Shown piece by piece: positions 17,709-27,907 of a stretch of 64,000 nt of DNA. Source of the stretch: Streptococcus xiaochunlingii (GTDB lineage: Bacteria; Bacillota; Bacilli; Lactobacillales; Streptococcaceae); NCBI RefSeq assembly GCF_006385805.1, contig NZ_VFSG01000002.1, forward strand, positions 62,001 to 126,000, written 5' to 3'. Under the pieces are notes generated by a model. That model did not search any database. It was not told where the DNA came from and saw only the letters and a list, made by a program, of their open reading frames with translations. The position numbers and the translations under genes were made by a program. The stretch's first letter is position 1. Each line of letters opens with the position of its first letter.

Positions 17709-17993
17709 ATGAATAAAATCAACTGGTCTGTACGTTTCACGCTTAAAAACAAAGCGTTTATGACCCGCTTGGCCCTTGCCATCGCTTTGCCGATTTTGAC
17801 TTACTTCGGCCTTAACTTCCAGGATCTGACAAGCTGGGGCGCTGTATTTAGCTTGCTTGGCAAGTTTGCGTCTAACCCTTATCTTATCGGTTTGACAATC
17901 GCAAACGTCCTCAATATCGTTCCAGACCCTACTACAGCTGGTTTTGGAGATAGTAAGCGTGCGCTTAACTACTACGAGCCACACAATGACTAA
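17709..17993 (+). CDS. Holin
   Basis: 94 aa. Basic N-terminus (MNKINWSVRFTLKNKAF) followed by two hydrophobic stretches (about 18-38 and 46-68) and a polar tail SKRALNYYEPHND: the phi LC3/Phage_holin_1 pattern. It forms membrane lesions that release the endolysin. It lies 3 bases after the preceding stop and overlaps the start of a 30-codon reading frame. Confidence 0.87.
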   Translation: MNKINWSVRFTLKNKAFMTRLALAIALPILTYFGLNFQDLTSWGAVFSLLGKFASNPYLIGLTIANVLNIVPDPTTAGFGDSKRALNYYEPHND

Positions 17994-18078
17994 AAGGCTA
18001 TTTATTAAAATAGTGCTTTTTTTGTTAGCCGTCATCTCGTTCTGGGTGACGGCTTTTGATTTTAGAAAGGAGCAATAA
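17986..18078 (+). CDS. 30-aa single-span membrane peptide between holin and lysin
   Basis: ATG 17986 overlaps the holin stop codon (ATGACTAA), and the TAA at 18076-18078 is followed at once by the lysin ATG 18079. The peptide has a short basic start (MTKR), one hydrophobic span (LFIKIVLFLLAVISFWVTAF) and a charged end (DFRKEQ). The exact end-to-start fit with both neighbours argues that it is translated, but the same DNA also contains a terminator-like hairpin. No family recognised. It may tune lysis timing. Confidence 0.55.
   Translation: MTKRLFIKIVLFLLAVISFWVTAFDFRKEQ
18027..18057 (+). terminator. Terminator-like hairpin between holin and lysin
   Basis: AGCCGTCA/TGACGGCT stem (8 bp, 12-base loop) with TTTTGATTTT behind it. 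It lies inside the 30-codon frame, so translation of that frame could open the hairpin. Confidence 0.6.
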
Positions 18079-18831
18079 ATGGCTACTTTAAATGATATTT
18101 TGGGATATGCAGAAGGGTTAGCAGATGCTGGCACTGGTGTATCTATGAGCAAATGGGGGATGCAATGTGCTGCACTACCTAATGCAATCTCTACTTACTT
18201 TTTCGGCAAAACTCTCTGGGGCAATGCTATTGATCTACTCAATTCTGCCCGTGATTTAGGTTATGAGGTGGAATATAACCAAGAGGGCAATGCGGACAGC
18301 AAACCACGAGCTGGGGCTGTATTTGTACAAGAAACCACCTACTTATTCGGCCATTCATACGGCCATACAGGCCTAGTCATCGAAGATAGTGACGGATACA
18401 CTATGCGTACCATCGAGCAGAATATCGATGGCAACGAAGACAGCCTATATGTGGGAGGCCCAGCACGATACAATACCCGTGATTTCACTGCCATTGTTGG
18501 ATGGTTTTATTTCCCAGTTGACGGTAAGCCTGCACAAGTAGAGCCTATCACACCATCAGAGCCTCTCACGGTCAATTCTAGCGCCTTTAATGAGGAGGCT
18601 GGAACATTTACGGTGGAAGTATCTGCGCTCAATGTACGGGCTTCTGCAGGGCTTCTAGGAGAGATTGTGGCAGTCTATACCGCCGGTCAAGAAATCAATT
18701 ACGACGGCTGGTTAGATAACGATGGGTATATCTGGATCACGTACATTGGGGCGTCCGGTAACCGTCGTTATGTGGCTGTAGGACAATCCGAAAACGGCCA
18801 ACGTGTCACAGACTTTGGCTCATTCGCTTAA
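18079..18831 (+). CDS. Endolysin: CHAP amidase/endopeptidase with SH3 cell-wall-binding domain
   Basis: 250 aa. The N-terminal CHAP domain (about 1-145) has its candidate Cys in GMQCAALP (about 29), His in GHTGLV (about 94) and an acidic/Asn pair in EQN (about 113-114). A Pro-rich linker leads to an SH3-type domain at about 178-245 (VSALNVRASAGLLGEI, YDGWLDNDGYIWITY). It cleaves host peptidoglycan at the end of the lytic cycle. Ribosome site AAAGGAG at 18065-18071. Confidence 0.92.
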   Translation: MATLNDILGYAEGLADAGTGVSMSKWGMQCAALPNAISTYFFGKTLWGNAIDLLNSARDLGYEVEYNQEGNADSKPRAGAVFVQETTYLFGHSYGHTGLVIEDSDGYTMRTIEQNIDGNEDSLYVGGPARYNTRDFTAIVGWFYFPVDGKPAQVEPITPSEPLTVNSSAFNEEAGTFTVEVSALNVRASAGLLGEIVAVYTAGQEINYDGWLDNDGYIWITYIGASGNRRYVAVGQSENGQRVTDFGSFA

Positions 18832-18869
18832 CTAAAAGAAAGGGAATACTTTCTAAATTCATAAATCAA

Positions 18870-18897
18870 CCCCTCCGTTTTTGGAGGGGCTTTTTTT
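18870..18897 (+). terminator. Terminator at the prophage right end
   Basis: CCCCTCC/GGAGGGG stem, 6-base loop, seven Ts. It stops phage late transcripts before they enter the com genes. Confidence 0.92.
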
Positions 18898-18939
18898 ATT
18901 GCCGTTAAAACAGACATTTTTGCTATTGTCTATTACAAC

Positions 18940-18985
18940 GGAAAAAAGAATTTTAGTGACCTTGATTGAAATGTTAGTTGTTTTG
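18940..18985. other. Approximate attR of the comGC prophage
   Basis: From 18959 (ACCTTGATTGAAATG) the sequence encodes the conserved TLIEMLVVLLIISVLLLLFVP stretch of ComGC in frame. The codons before it (TTEKRILV) do not resemble the ComGC leader. The crossover must lie near this point. The exact core needs attL or the phage-free allele. Confidence 0.7.
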
Positions 18986-19240
18986 CTCATTATCAGCGTT
19001 CTTCTCTTGCTCTTTGTTCCGAACTTGACCAAGCAGAAAGATTCGGTAACAGATACAGGAAATCGAGCAGTCGTCAAAGTCGTGGAGAGCCAGGCTGAGC
19101 TCTATGAACTCAATCATCAGAATGAAAAAGCTAGTCTTTCTAAGCTAGTCGCAGAAGGACAAATCACTCAAAAACAAGCAGAAGCCTACCGTGCTCACTA
19201 TGTGAAGAATGCAGGTGATCACCGTGCGGTTGCAGATTAA
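18959..19240 (+). pseudogene. comGC: comGC, 5' end removed by prophage insertion
   Basis: About 93 codons of the major competence pseudopilin remain: the hydrophobic helix TLIEMLVV...VPNLTKQK and the whole soluble part to the stop at 19240. The basic leader, the prepilin peptidase site (KAF) and the start codon are missing; family members are about 100-108 aa. The open frame continues backward into phage DNA but gives no leader. The product would not be processed, so the lysogen should be unable to build a transformation pilus unless the prophage excises. Confidence 0.9.
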
Positions 19241-19634
19241 AGCTTTCACCCTTTTAGAGAGCTTACTAACTTTAGGTATCGTCAGTCTTCTATGTTGGCT
19301 GCTAGCTGGGTCAGTCCATCAAGCCTTTGGGCAGGTAGAAGAAACATTGTTTTTCTCGGAATTCGAACGGGTCTATCAGGAGACACAAAAGATGAGTATT
19401 GCAAAAGAGGAGAGAGCTCTCCTTTCCATCGACCACGGTGGGGTTCATAGTCCCTATCAAGAATTACCGCTTCCAAAAGGGGTGGAAGTGGTCAGAGAGA
19501 AGCAACTGACCTTTGATCCAGCAGGAGGCAATTCAAGCCTGACCAAGATTCAATTTCAGACAGAGAAAGAGGTGGTGACCTATCAGTTGGCAATTGGGAA
19601 TGGAAAAATTAAAAAATCGACGGCTCCCCGCTAG
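19209..19634 (+). CDS. comGD: Competence minor pseudopilin ComGD
   Basis: 141 aa maximum. IKAFTLLESLLTLGIVSLLCWLLAG is the prepilin cleavage site and first helix, and QLTFDPAGGNSSLTKIQFQT is a conserved ComGD region. Start may be ATG 19209 or the GTG at 19224, closer to the leader length seen in relatives. It overlaps comGC and comGE, typical of this operon. Its promoter should lie upstream of comGA, now separated from it by the prophage. Confidence 0.88.
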   Translation: MQVITVRLQIKAFTLLESLLTLGIVSLLCWLLAGSVHQAFGQVEETLFFSEFERVYQETQKMSIAKEERALLSIDHGGVHSPYQELPLPKGVEVVREKQLTFDPAGGNSSLTKIQFQTEKEVVTYQLAIGNGKIKKSTAPR

Positions 19635-19893
19635 TCTCTTGTTAGAAGGACTGATTGCTCTAGCGATGTTTGGTGTCCTCACGACCCTTGTGCTGGGAGA
19701 GCTAGGGGACTCACGACAGCAGCGCTTAGAAGAGTTGAGACAAGGAGAAGTCTTGCGAGTCGCAAAAATGGCGATCCAGACCAGGCAGGATCAATTGAGC
19801 ATCAATCAGGTCGGTGTCCAGGTGGAGAGGTCTGCCAAGTCCATAAAGGTCTATCATGAAGGAAAGGTTGTGATTGCTGTTGAAAAGAACTAA
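19600..19893 (+). CDS. comGE: Competence minor pseudopilin ComGE
   Basis: 97 aa from ATG 19600, inside the end of comGD. Basic leader then LPASLLLEGLIALAMFGVLTTLVLG, with the Glu at +5 of the mature helix. Part of the ComGD-GG minor pseudopilin set that primes pilus assembly. Confidence 0.84.
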   Translation: MEKLKNRRLPASLLLEGLIALAMFGVLTTLVLGELGDSRQQRLEELRQGEVLRVAKMAIQTRQDQLSINQVGVQVERSAKSIKVYHEGKVVIAVEKN

Positions 19894-20329
19894 ACTGCCA
19901 GCCTTTACGTTACTGGAGGCCTTGGTTGCCCTGCTCGTCATCAGCGGTGGTTTATTGGTGTTTCAAGGATTAACAAGCCTTTTGCGTCAAGAACTCCAGT
20001 ACCAAAGTCACATCAAGCAAGAGGAGTGGCTTCTCTTTCAGGACCAGCTGGACATTGAATTGTCTCGTAGTCAATTTGAAGAGGTCAGAGACAACAAACT
20101 CTATCTTGTTCAGGATCAAAAACCCATAGCCATTGGACTGGCTAAGGGGGGAGATATCCGAAAGACAGATGCGACTGGCCGTGGCTATCAACCGATGATA
20201 AATGGAGTTGAATCCGCCTGGATTGAAAAAAGAGGAGATCTGGTGTCTATTCAACTGCGCTTTGAAGAAGGGTTAGAAAGGGAGGTGGTCTACCGTGTGG
20301 TGGAAAAGGATAAAAAAGAAGCAGATTGA
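19874..20329 (+). CDS. comGF: Competence minor pseudopilin ComGF
   Basis: Up to 151 aa. LPAFTLLEALVALLVISGGLLVF is the prepilin motif and helix, and TGRGYQPMINGVES and LEREVVYRV are conserved ComGF segments. There is no ATG: TTG 19874 (inside comGE) or the TTG at 19880 must serve, so translation is probably coupled to comGE. Overlaps comGG. Confidence 0.86.
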   Translation: MLLKRTKLPAFTLLEALVALLVISGGLLVFQGLTSLLRQELQYQSHIKQEEWLLFQDQLDIELSRSQFEEVRDNKLYLVQDQKPIAIGLAKGGDIRKTDATGRGYQPMINGVESAWIEKRGDLVSIQLRFEEGLEREVVYRVVEKDKKEAD

Positions 20330-20702
20330 GGCCGGGATCCTTCTTTATGCCCTTTTTATGTCGGCGGTTTTTAGTCTCTTGCTTCAGTTTTACCTGAACA
20401 GACAAGTGGCAGAGAGACGGATCCTCCTTGCTAGTCAGCACCGGATCCAGGCTTATGCGCAAGCTCAATTGGCGATTGATACTTGGGATCGGGAAGAAAA
20501 AACTATGACCTTCTCAACTGGCCGAGTCGATTTGGAAGAAAAATCGGGCTTTGCCAACGTAACGAGTCACTTACAAGATGGGGGAAGCTACCATTTCACC
20601 TTTGCTCTACCTCCTCGGGAAAAGAAAAAAACCGACAAGAAGGAAAAGGAGAAGCAGGCTCCAGATTCAGCCACACACCACCCGACCACGACTGAGGAAT
20701 AG
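20295..20702 (+). CDS. comGG: Competence protein ComGG
   Basis: 135 aa from GTG 20295, overlapping comGF. KQIEAGILLYALFMSAVFSLLLQFYLNRQ is a pseudopilin-like helix without the strict cleavage motif, as usual for ComGG. The C-terminus is a Lys/Pro/Thr-rich tail longer than the folded part needs. Last gene of the comG operon. Confidence 0.84.
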   Translation: MWWKRIKKKQIEAGILLYALFMSAVFSLLLQFYLNRQVAERRILLASQHRIQAYAQAQLAIDTWDREEKTMTFSTGRVDLEEKSGFANVTSHLQDGGSYHFTFALPPREKKKTDKKEKEKQAPDSATHHPTTTEE

Positions 20703-20772
20703 AAGCCTCAGGTCTTCGAAAAGCATAGCGAAAACTCTTAAAATTTGATATGATTAAAAGATGGAGGAAAGC

Positions 20773-21726
20773 ATGAATTTCGAAAAAATTGAGAAAGCCT
20801 ACGGCTACCTATTAGAGAGTACCCAAATTATCCAAAATGATTTGCAGACCAACTTTTATGATGCTCTAGTGGAGCAGAATGCCATCTATCTGGATGGGCA
20901 AACAGAGTTGACTCTAGTGAAGGAAAATAACCAGCGGCTGAAGGACTTGAACTTGAGCAAGGAAGAGTGGCGTCGCTCCTTCCAGTATCTTTTGATGAAG
21001 GCTGCCCAAACAGAGCCCCTACAGTTCAATCACCAATTTACGCCAGATGGGATTGGATTTCTTCTGGTCTTTCTAGTGGATCAGTTGGCTAGTTCCGATC
21101 AAGTAGATGTGCTAGAAATTGGGAGTGGAACAGGTAACTTAGCCCAAACCTTGATGAACAACTGTCAGCGTTCCTTAGATTATTTGGGCTTGGAAATGGA
21201 TGATCTCTTGATTGACCTTGCGGCTAGTATGGCAGAAGTGATGAAGGCGGATGTGAATTTTGCCCAAGGTGATGCCGTTCGTCCACAAGTTTTGAAAGAG
21301 AGCGATGTGATTATCAGCGATTTACCTGTCGGTTATTATCCAGATGATGCCATTGCGAGTCGTTACCAGGTCGCTTCCCCTCAGGGGCACACCTACGCCC
21401 ATCATTTATTGATCGAACAATCGCTAAAATACTTAAAACCAGGTGGCGTCGCTGTTTTTCTAGCTCCGAATGATCTTTTGACAAGCGAGCAGAGTCCTCT
21501 GTTGAAAAAATGGATGCAGGATCATGCTCAGGTCTTGGCCATGGTGACCTTGCCAGAGAACCTCTTTCGATCAGCCAATCTAGCAAAAACCATCTTTGTT
21601 TTACGCAAGCAAGAAGAAGCGGTGGTCCAACCATTTGTCTATCCTTTGACTGATTTGCAAGACCAGGAAGACCTCGTGAAATTCCGTGAAAGTTTTCAAA
21701 ACTGGAATAAAGAAAGTGAAATTTAA
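20773..21726 (+). CDS. YtxK-type class I SAM-dependent methyltransferase
   Basis: 317 aa from ATG 20773, after GGAGGAAA; an ATG at 20761 has no ribosome site. Motif I VLEIGSGTGNLAQ (about 111) and the catalytic-loop variant SDLPVGYYP (about 181, in place of NPPY/DPPY) mark an N6-adenine-methylase-like fold. Conserved directly downstream of comGG in streptococci; the target is not established. A -10 like TATGAT lies 20 bases upstream, so it may be partly independent of comG. Confidence 0.85.
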   Translation: MNFEKIEKAYGYLLESTQIIQNDLQTNFYDALVEQNAIYLDGQTELTLVKENNQRLKDLNLSKEEWRRSFQYLLMKAAQTEPLQFNHQFTPDGIGFLLVFLVDQLASSDQVDVLEIGSGTGNLAQTLMNNCQRSLDYLGLEMDDLLIDLAASMAEVMKADVNFAQGDAVRPQVLKESDVIISDLPVGYYPDDAIASRYQVASPQGHTYAHHLLIEQSLKYLKPGGVAVFLAPNDLLTSEQSPLLKKWMQDHAQVLAMVTLPENLFRSANLAKTIFVLRKQEEAVVQPFVYPLTDLQDQEDLVKFRESFQNWNKESEI

Positions 21727-21738
21727 ACAAAATTTTGC

Positions 21739-21764
21739 TATAATAGGAGTGAAAACGCTTAAAG
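21739..21764 (+). promoter_or_regulatory. ackA promoter -10 and candidate cre site
   Basis: An extended -10 (TGCTATAAT, 21737-21744) lies just before GTGAAAACGCTTAAAG (21749-21764), a near match to the CcpA cre consensus. Its position over the transcription start suggests CcpA control of acetate kinase; the direction of the effect is not clear from the sequence. Confidence 0.6.
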
Positions 21765-21774
21765 AGGTAAAAAA

Positions 21775-22971
21775 ATGACGAAAACAATTGCAATTAATGC
21801 AGGTAGTTCAAGTTTGAAATGGCAATTATACCAAATGCCAGAAGAAACAGTTTTGGCAAAAGGGCTCATCGAGAGAATTGGACTTAAAGATTCCATTTCG
21901 ACAGTAAAATTCGATGGTCGAGCAGAAAAACAGGTTTTAGATATTGAGAACCACACACAAGCGGTTAAAATCCTTCTCGATGATTTGATTCGTTTTAATA
22001 TTATTGCTTCCTACGATGAAATCACTGGAGTAGGACACCGTGTCGTAGCAGGTGGTGAGTACTTCAAAGAGTCTGCTCTTGTAGATGAAGAAGTCATTCA
22101 AAAGGTTGAGGAACTTTCTTTGTTGGCTCCATTGCACAATCCTGCCAACGCTGCTGGGATCCGTGCCTTTAAAGAATTGTTACCAGATATTACCAGTGTT
22201 GTTGTATTTGATACCTCTTTCCATACAACAATGCCTGAAAAAGCCTATCGTTATCCTCTTCCAACTAAGTACTATACAGAAAACCAGGTTCGTAAATATG
22301 GGGCTCACGGGACTAGCCATGAGTATGTAGCCCACGAAGCTGCTAAGCTACTTGGAAAACCAATCGAAGAGTTGAAATTAATCACCTGCCACATTGGGAA
22401 TGGGGCTTCTATTACAGCGGTAGACAAAGGAATTTCTGTCGATACGTCTATGGGCTTCACACCACTTGGTGGAATCATGATGGGAACACGTACAGGGGAT
22501 ATTGACCCTGCTATTATTCCTTACTTGATGGAGCACACAGAGGACTTCAAAAGTCCAGAAGATATCAGTCGTATCTTGAATCGTGAATCTGGTCTACTAG
22601 GGGTGTCTGAACTTTCTAGCGATATGCGTGATATTCACGAAGCCATGCGCAATGGAAATGACAAGGCACTTTTGGCCAACGACATTTTTGTCGATCGTAT
22701 TAAGAAATACATCGGTCAATACTTTGCTGTCTTGAATGGAGCAGATGCTATCATCTTCACAGCTGGTATCGGGGAAAATTCTAAAACAATCCGTGAACAA
22801 GTCATTAACGGGATGACTTGGTTTGGTTGTGAGCTTGATCCAGAAAAGAATGTCTTTGGTGCAGAAGGAGATATTTCAACAGCGGATGCTAAAGTGAGAG
22901 TTTTGGTCATCCCAACGGACGAAGAATTAGTCATTGCCCGTGATGTTGAACGCTTTAAAAATAAGGGGTAA
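21775..22971 (+). CDS. ackA: Acetate kinase
   Basis: 398 aa, full length. Motifs in order: [61 protein letters not shown] and FTAGIGENS. It makes ATP from acetyl phosphate (acetyl-P + ADP to acetate + ATP), the main acetate branch of streptococcal pyruvate metabolism. Monocistronic with its own promoter, and a terminator at 22998-23026. Confidence 0.98.
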   Translation: MTKTIAINAGSSSLKWQLYQMPEETVLAKGLIERIGLKDSISTVKFDGRAEKQVLDIENHTQAVKILLDDLIRFNIIASYDEITGVGHRVVAGGEYFKESALVDEEVIQKVEELSLLAPLHNPANAAGIRAFKELLPDITSVVVFDTSFHTTMPEKAYRYPLPTKYYTENQVRKYGAHGTSHEYVAHEAAKLLGKPIEELKLITCHIGNGASITAVDKGISVDTSMGFTPLGGIMMGTRTGDIDPAIIPYLMEHTEDFKSPEDISRILNRESGLLGVSELSSDMRDIHEAMRNGNDKALLANDIFVDRIKKYIGQYFAVLNGADAIIFTAGIGENSKTIREQVINGMTWFGCELDPEKNVFGAEGDISTADAKVRVLVIPTDEELVIARDVERFKNKG

Positions 22972-22997
22972 GACTTTATTCTAAAAAAACAAGTGAG

Positions 22998-23026
22998 AAG
23001 AGGCTGATTTGAAGCGCCTCTTTTTT
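22998..23026 (+). terminator. ackA terminator
   Basis: AAGAGGC/GCCTCTT stem followed by a T-run. Confidence 0.88.
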
Positions 23027-23110
23027 CTATTGTGCGACTACTACTTGGGCTTGCCCCAGTAGCTCATCTATGCTATACTAGAAAAATAGTTTGACAATCG
23101 AGGTAAAATA

Positions 23111-23797
23111 ATGGAAAATTGGATGGAGAAAAAATGGGTTTCAAATGGTCTGTGGTTACTAATTGGAATACCGTTATTTATAGCGACTCAACTACCCATG
23201 ATCGCTTTGATCTTGGGGATTAAAAATGCTTGGTCAAATTGGACGATTAATAGTCTAGTCCTTGGGGTTACCATGCTCCTCGTTTATTTGCTTTGGTGGT
23301 TTATGAAATGGAGTCCACTTGATTCACTAGATTTTTCACGCATCAAAGGCAGAGATATTGGGCGAAATTTCCTTTATTTTCTCCTGTTGCTGGCCAATAA
23401 TGCTCTTGGGGTTAACCTTCTTCGACAGTTGGGAGAGGCGACAACAGCTAACCAAGAGACCATCCAAGGGGTGGCTTCCTTGGCCCCTCAGCTGGCAATG
23501 GGGTTGCTCATTGTCGTAGTGGCGCCTTTAGGAGAAGAAATTATCTGTCGAGCTGTGATTCCCCGCTTGATCTTTAAGGGGTATGAAAAAATTGGTTATT
23601 TGGTTGGGGCTCTTGTTTTTGCCTATTTACATACACCAAGTAATCTTGGTTCCTGGATCATCTATGGGGGCATGTCCCTCATCTTGACTTGGGTTGCCTA
23701 CCGCTACAAACGAGTAGAATATTCGATTTTATTGCACTTTACCATGAATGCTTTTGCCTTTCTGATAACTATTCTGGTTTCTTTTCTTCCCGCTTAA
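23111..23797 (+). CDS. CPBP-family intramembrane protease-like protein
   Basis: 228 aa with about six membrane helices. The family signature is present: EEIICR (PLGEEIICRAVIPR) and a later His in FAYLHTPSN. Members are CAAX-type proteases or bacteriocin immunity (Abi) proteins. With no bacteriocin gene next to it, the role stays open. Own promoter (TATACT near 23072) and ribosome site GAGGTA. Confidence 0.84.
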   Translation: MENWMEKKWVSNGLWLLIGIPLFIATQLPMIALILGIKNAWSNWTINSLVLGVTMLLVYLLWWFMKWSPLDSLDFSRIKGRDIGRNFLYFLLLLANNALGVNLLRQLGEATTANQETIQGVASLAPQLAMGLLIVVVAPLGEEIICRAVIPRLIFKGYEKIGYLVGALVFAYLHTPSNLGSWIIYGGMSLILTWVAYRYKRVEYSILLHFTMNAFAFLITILVSFLPA

Positions 23798-23799
23798 AA

Positions 23800-24912
<1,113 letters not shown>

Positions 24913-24928
24913 AGAAAAGAGAAGAGAT

Positions 24929-26233
24929 ATGACAGTAGATCTCAGTTGGTTAGCCACTTATCGTTCTTCCGAGCCCCATTTTGGTTTGGAGCGAATGGAA
25001 GCCTTGCTGGCCTTGAGGGGGAACCCACACTTAGCCTGTCCTGTAATCCATCTAGCTGGGACCAATGGAAAAGGATCGACCCTAGCCCATTTACGGTCTT
25101 TACTAGAGGCAAAAGGGTTGCGGGTTGGTGTTTTCTCCTCTCCCTATCTAGTTTCCTTTCATGAGCAAATCAGTATTAATGGGCTTCCCATCTCAGATCA
25201 GGATTTAGAGACTTATCTGTCCCTCTATCAGGACTTACTTGCAAAAAACAGTTCTGATCAGACCTTGCTGGGCTTAACCGAGTTCGAGTTGATGACCGTC
25301 CTGGCTTTTGATTATTTTGCAGCAGAAAAGCCAGATGTGGTCATTTTGGAAGTGGGCATGGGGGGCCGTCTCGATAGTACCAATGTTTGTCAGCCTATGT
25401 TGACAGCCATCACGACGATTGGCTTGGACCATGTGGCTCTCTTAGGGCCAGATTTGGCCTCCATTGCTCGAGAGAAGGCGGGAATCATCAAGGAAAAGAT
25501 TCCGGTCTTGTTAGGCCGGATGGAACTGGAAGCACAAGAAGTCATTGTGCAGCGGGCGAACCGCTTATCGGCACCAGTAGAGCTGTTAGGTCAGGACTTT
25601 TTAGTTAGCTACCAAGCGTCTTTGGTTGATGGGGAAGTTTTTGGCTATCAGAGCCAGTATCGGGAAGAAATGCAATTAAAGACAGGGCTCTTGGGACTTC
25701 ATCAAGTTGACAATGCTGGGCTTGCCCTGGCTCTCTGCGATACCTTCTGTCAAGAAAAGGGGCTCTCTTTCTTAAGTCGAGAAGAAATCCTCCAAGCTTG
25801 GGAAGGGGTCCAGTGGCCGGGACGCCTAGAGGTTATTTCGACCCAGCCCCTCATCATTCTAGATGGCGCCCATAATCCGCATGCAGTAGCCCCTCTTGTA
25901 GCCACCATGAAAGAACGGTATGGACAGTTGGACAAACAAGTCTTGTTTACCTGTATCCAGACCAAGGCGATTGAGGAGATGCTGGAACTGTGGAGCGGAT
26001 TGGAAAAGAGTCAATTAACCTTGACGACCTTTGAGGATTCACGCGCCTATTCCGTGAGAGACATGCAGGAAATAGCCTTTCAAAAAGGCCTGCCTTATCA
26101 AGAATGGAAGGTGTTTTTAACCCAATATCTAGAAAGAAAATCGCAACAATCTGATCTCCTCTTAGTGACGGGATCCTTGTACTTTTTGGCTCAGGTGAGA
26201 GCCTTTCTAATCGAAGAAATCAGTAGGAGATGA
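24929..26233 (+). CDS. folC: Folylpolyglutamate/dihydrofolate synthase
   Basis: 434 aa. GTNGKGST P-loop (about 44-51), [15 protein letters not shown] and LDGAHNPHA are the Mur-ligase-like motifs of this family. Adds glutamate to dihydropteroate/folates. It starts 16 bases after folP and ends 1 base before folE, so they are cotranscribed. Confidence 0.96.
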   Translation: MTVDLSWLATYRSSEPHFGLERMEALLALRGNPHLACPVIHLAGTNGKGSTLAHLRSLLEAKGLRVGVFSSPYLVSFHEQISINGLPISDQDLETYLSLYQDLLAKNSSDQTLLGLTEFELMTVLAFDYFAAEKPDVVILEVGMGGRLDSTNVCQPMLTAITTIGLDHVALLGPDLASIAREKAGIIKEKIPVLLGRMELEAQEVIVQRANRLSAPVELLGQDFLVSYQASLVDGEVFGYQSQYREEMQLKTGLLGLHQVDNAGLALALCDTFCQEKGLSFLSREEILQAWEGVQWPGRLEVISTQPLIILDGAHNPHAVAPLVATMKERYGQLDKQVLFTCIQTKAIEEMLELWSGLEKSQLTLTTFEDSRAYSVRDMQEIAFQKGLPYQEWKVFLTQYLERKSQQSDLLLVTGSLYFLAQVRAFLIEEISRR

Positions 26234-26234
26234 C

Positions 26235-26789
26235 ATGGATACAAAGAAAATTCAAGAAGCCGTGAAGATGATTATCGACGCCGTCGGTGAAGACGGAAGC
26301 CGTGAGGGCTTGCAAGAAACACCAGAACGCATTGCCAAGATGTACCAAGAGATTTTTGCAGGTCTCAACCAAACTGCGGAAGTCCACCTATCAAAATCTT
26401 TTGAGATTGTGGACAACAATATGGTGGTGGAAAAGGATATCTTCTTCCACTCGATGTGTGAACACCATTTCTTGCCCTTCTATGGCAAGGTCCACATTGC
26501 CTATATCCCAAATGGGCGCGTAGCGGGCCTTTCTAAGCTAGCTCGGACGGTGGAAGTGTACGCCAAAAAGCCTCAAATCCAGGAGCGCTTGACAGTGGAA
26601 ATCTCGGATGCCTTGATGGAGTATCTGGGAGCGCAGGGAGCCCTTGTTTGGGTGGAAGCAGAGCACATGTGTATGAACATGCGTGGGGTGCGCAAACCAG
26701 GGACAGCTACTGTAACGACAGCAGCGCGTGGCTTGTTCGAGACAGATAAAGACTTGAAAAACGAAGCCTATAAACTGATGGGACACTAA
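26235..26789 (+). CDS. folE: GTP cyclohydrolase I
   Basis: 184 aa. The zinc and active-site motifs are intact: [42 protein letters not shown] and [16 protein letters not shown]. Converts GTP to dihydroneopterin triphosphate, the first folate step. Confidence 0.98.
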   Translation: MDTKKIQEAVKMIIDAVGEDGSREGLQETPERIAKMYQEIFAGLNQTAEVHLSKSFEIVDNNMVVEKDIFFHSMCEHHFLPFYGKVHIAYIPNGRVAGLSKLARTVEVYAKKPQIQERLTVEISDALMEYLGAQGALVWVEAEHMCMNMRGVRKPGTATVTTAARGLFETDKDLKNEAYKLMGH

Positions 26790-26812
26790 TCCCTAGATAA
26801 ACTGAGGTGATG

Positions 26813-27640
26813 ATGGTGGATCAATTACGGATTAAAGATTTGGAAATTTATGCCTATCATGGTGTGTTTTCCGCTGAAAAGGAATTGGGGCAACGCTTTG
26901 TCTTGGATGTCTGTGTCGATTATGAGATGACCCGGGCTGCTCGGACGGGCGATTTGACGGCTTCAATCCATTATGGAATCTTAGCAGAGCAACTGACAAA
27001 TTGGGTTCAAGCTGAGAAAATTGATTTGATTGAGACAGTAGCTTTTCAGCTTGTGGAGAAGATTTTTGCAACCTATGACTTTGTCAAAAAGGTTCGACTT
27101 GAGCTGAAAAAACCTTGGGCGCCAGTTCCTCTACCTTTGGATACCTGCTCGGTCACGATTGAACGAGAAAAAAGACGAGCCTTTATTGGTCTGGGAACCA
27201 ATATGGGGGATAAGGGACAACAGTTGGCGACGGCTGTATCTAGACTAGAAGAAAAGGGGCTTACGATTCTCCAAACCTCTTCTCAGATTGAGACAGCACC
27301 TTGGGGAGGGGTCGAGCAAGATAGCTTTCTCAACCAAGTCGTAGAGGTCGAAACTTGGTTTACGCCCCAAGACTTGATTGAGACCTTGCTAGGAATCGAG
27401 CTAGAAATGGGTCGGGTCCGTGAGATCAAATGGGGACCACGGGTCATCGATTTGGATCTCCTTTATATGGAGGATTTGATCCTCTATAGTCCAGATTTGA
27501 TTCTCCCTCATCCGTATGTGGCAGAACGGGCATTTGTCCTAGAATCCTTAAATGAAATTGCTCCTTACTTTGTGGATCCTGTCCAAAGAAAACAGATCCG
27601 ACAACTGTGGGAGGCTGTGAAAGAAACAAAAGGTAGTTGA
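26813..27640 (+). CDS. folBK: Bifunctional dihydroneopterin aldolase / HPPK (SulD type)
   Basis: 275 aa. Residues 1-120 are FolB ([22 protein letters not shown] and ELKKPWAP). Residues 122-275 are FolK ([30 protein letters not shown]). The fused form is the streptococcal arrangement. Three start codons stand in a row (GTG 26807, ATG 26810, ATG 26813); the GAGGTG ribosome site favours 26813. Confidence 0.95.
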   Translation: MVDQLRIKDLEIYAYHGVFSAEKELGQRFVLDVCVDYEMTRAARTGDLTASIHYGILAEQLTNWVQAEKIDLIETVAFQLVEKIFATYDFVKKVRLELKKPWAPVPLPLDTCSVTIEREKRRAFIGLGTNMGDKGQQLATAVSRLEEKGLTILQTSSQIETAPWGGVEQDSFLNQVVEVETWFTPQDLIETLLGIELEMGRVREIKWGPRVIDLDLLYMEDLILYSPDLILPHPYVAERAFVLESLNEIAPYFVDPVQRKQIRQLWEAVKETKGS

Positions 27641-27663
27641 TCCAATGGTCGACTACTTTTTTT
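27633..27663 (+). terminator. Folate operon terminator
   Basis: GTAGTTGA/TCGACTAC stem including the folBK stop codon, then a run of Ts. Confidence 0.85.
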
Positions 27664-27666
27664 ACC

Positions 27667-27695
27667 TTGACAGGTTAATTGAGCAGGAGTATACT
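27667..27695 (+). promoter_or_regulatory. Consensus promoter for a small membrane protein gene
   Basis: TTGACA (27667-27672), 17-bp spacer, TATACT (27690-27695). Near-perfect sigma-70 promoter starting directly after the folate operon terminator. Confidence 0.85.
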
Positions 27696-27727
27696 ATGCG
27701 TAAATAGATTAGGAGCAGGAGGGCGTC

Positions 27728-27883
27728 ATGAAATCTTATCTTGTAAAATGGTTGATCGCGATTGTCTTGGCTGTTTTTTTCCTTTGGTTGAGTTTGGAAA
27801 CGGACTTACTGCCAAAAGAAGTGTATCCCCTTCTCCTTGTCCCGATACTGATTGTGGGCCTCTATCTTTTTAAGGAGAGGTAA
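27728..27883 (+). CDS. 51-aa two-span membrane protein
   Basis: ATG 27728 after GGAGGGCG. Two hydrophobic spans (about 8-23 and 33-48) are joined by an acidic, Pro-containing turn (ETDLLPKEV) with a basic end KER. It has its own consensus promoter and a strong terminator, so it is a complete small transcription unit. No family recognised. Confidence 0.75.
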   Translation: MKSYLVKWLIAIVLAVFFLWLSLETDLLPKEVYPLLLVPILIVGLYLFKER

Positions 27884-27907
27884 TTTTCCATTCAATTAAA
27901 CTATGAA

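Larger units (their letters stand above)
1..18958 (+). mobile_element. Prophage, right-hand (structural and lysis) part, inserted in comGC
   Basis: All genes to about 18831 run rightward in the classic siphovirus late order: capsid morphogenesis, connectors, tail tube, chaperones, tape measure, Dit, tail proteins, holin, lysin. A strong terminator follows at 18870-18897, and from 18959 the sequence becomes comGC coding sequence without its start. This gives the right boundary to within a few tens of bases. Integrase, repressor, replication and packaging genes and attL are left of base 1. The exact att core cannot be set without the other end. Confidence 0.93.

Noticed and set aside
18881..18958. 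Extension of the comGC frame into phage DNA, giving a new hydrophobic N-terminus
   Set aside because: The TTG start is inside the phage terminator and no prepilin leader is formed, so I treat comGC as broken rather than as a fusion gene.
23111..23797. Bacteriocin locus around the CPBP protein
   Set aside because: No double-glycine leader peptide or bacteriocin transporter is seen in the flanks.
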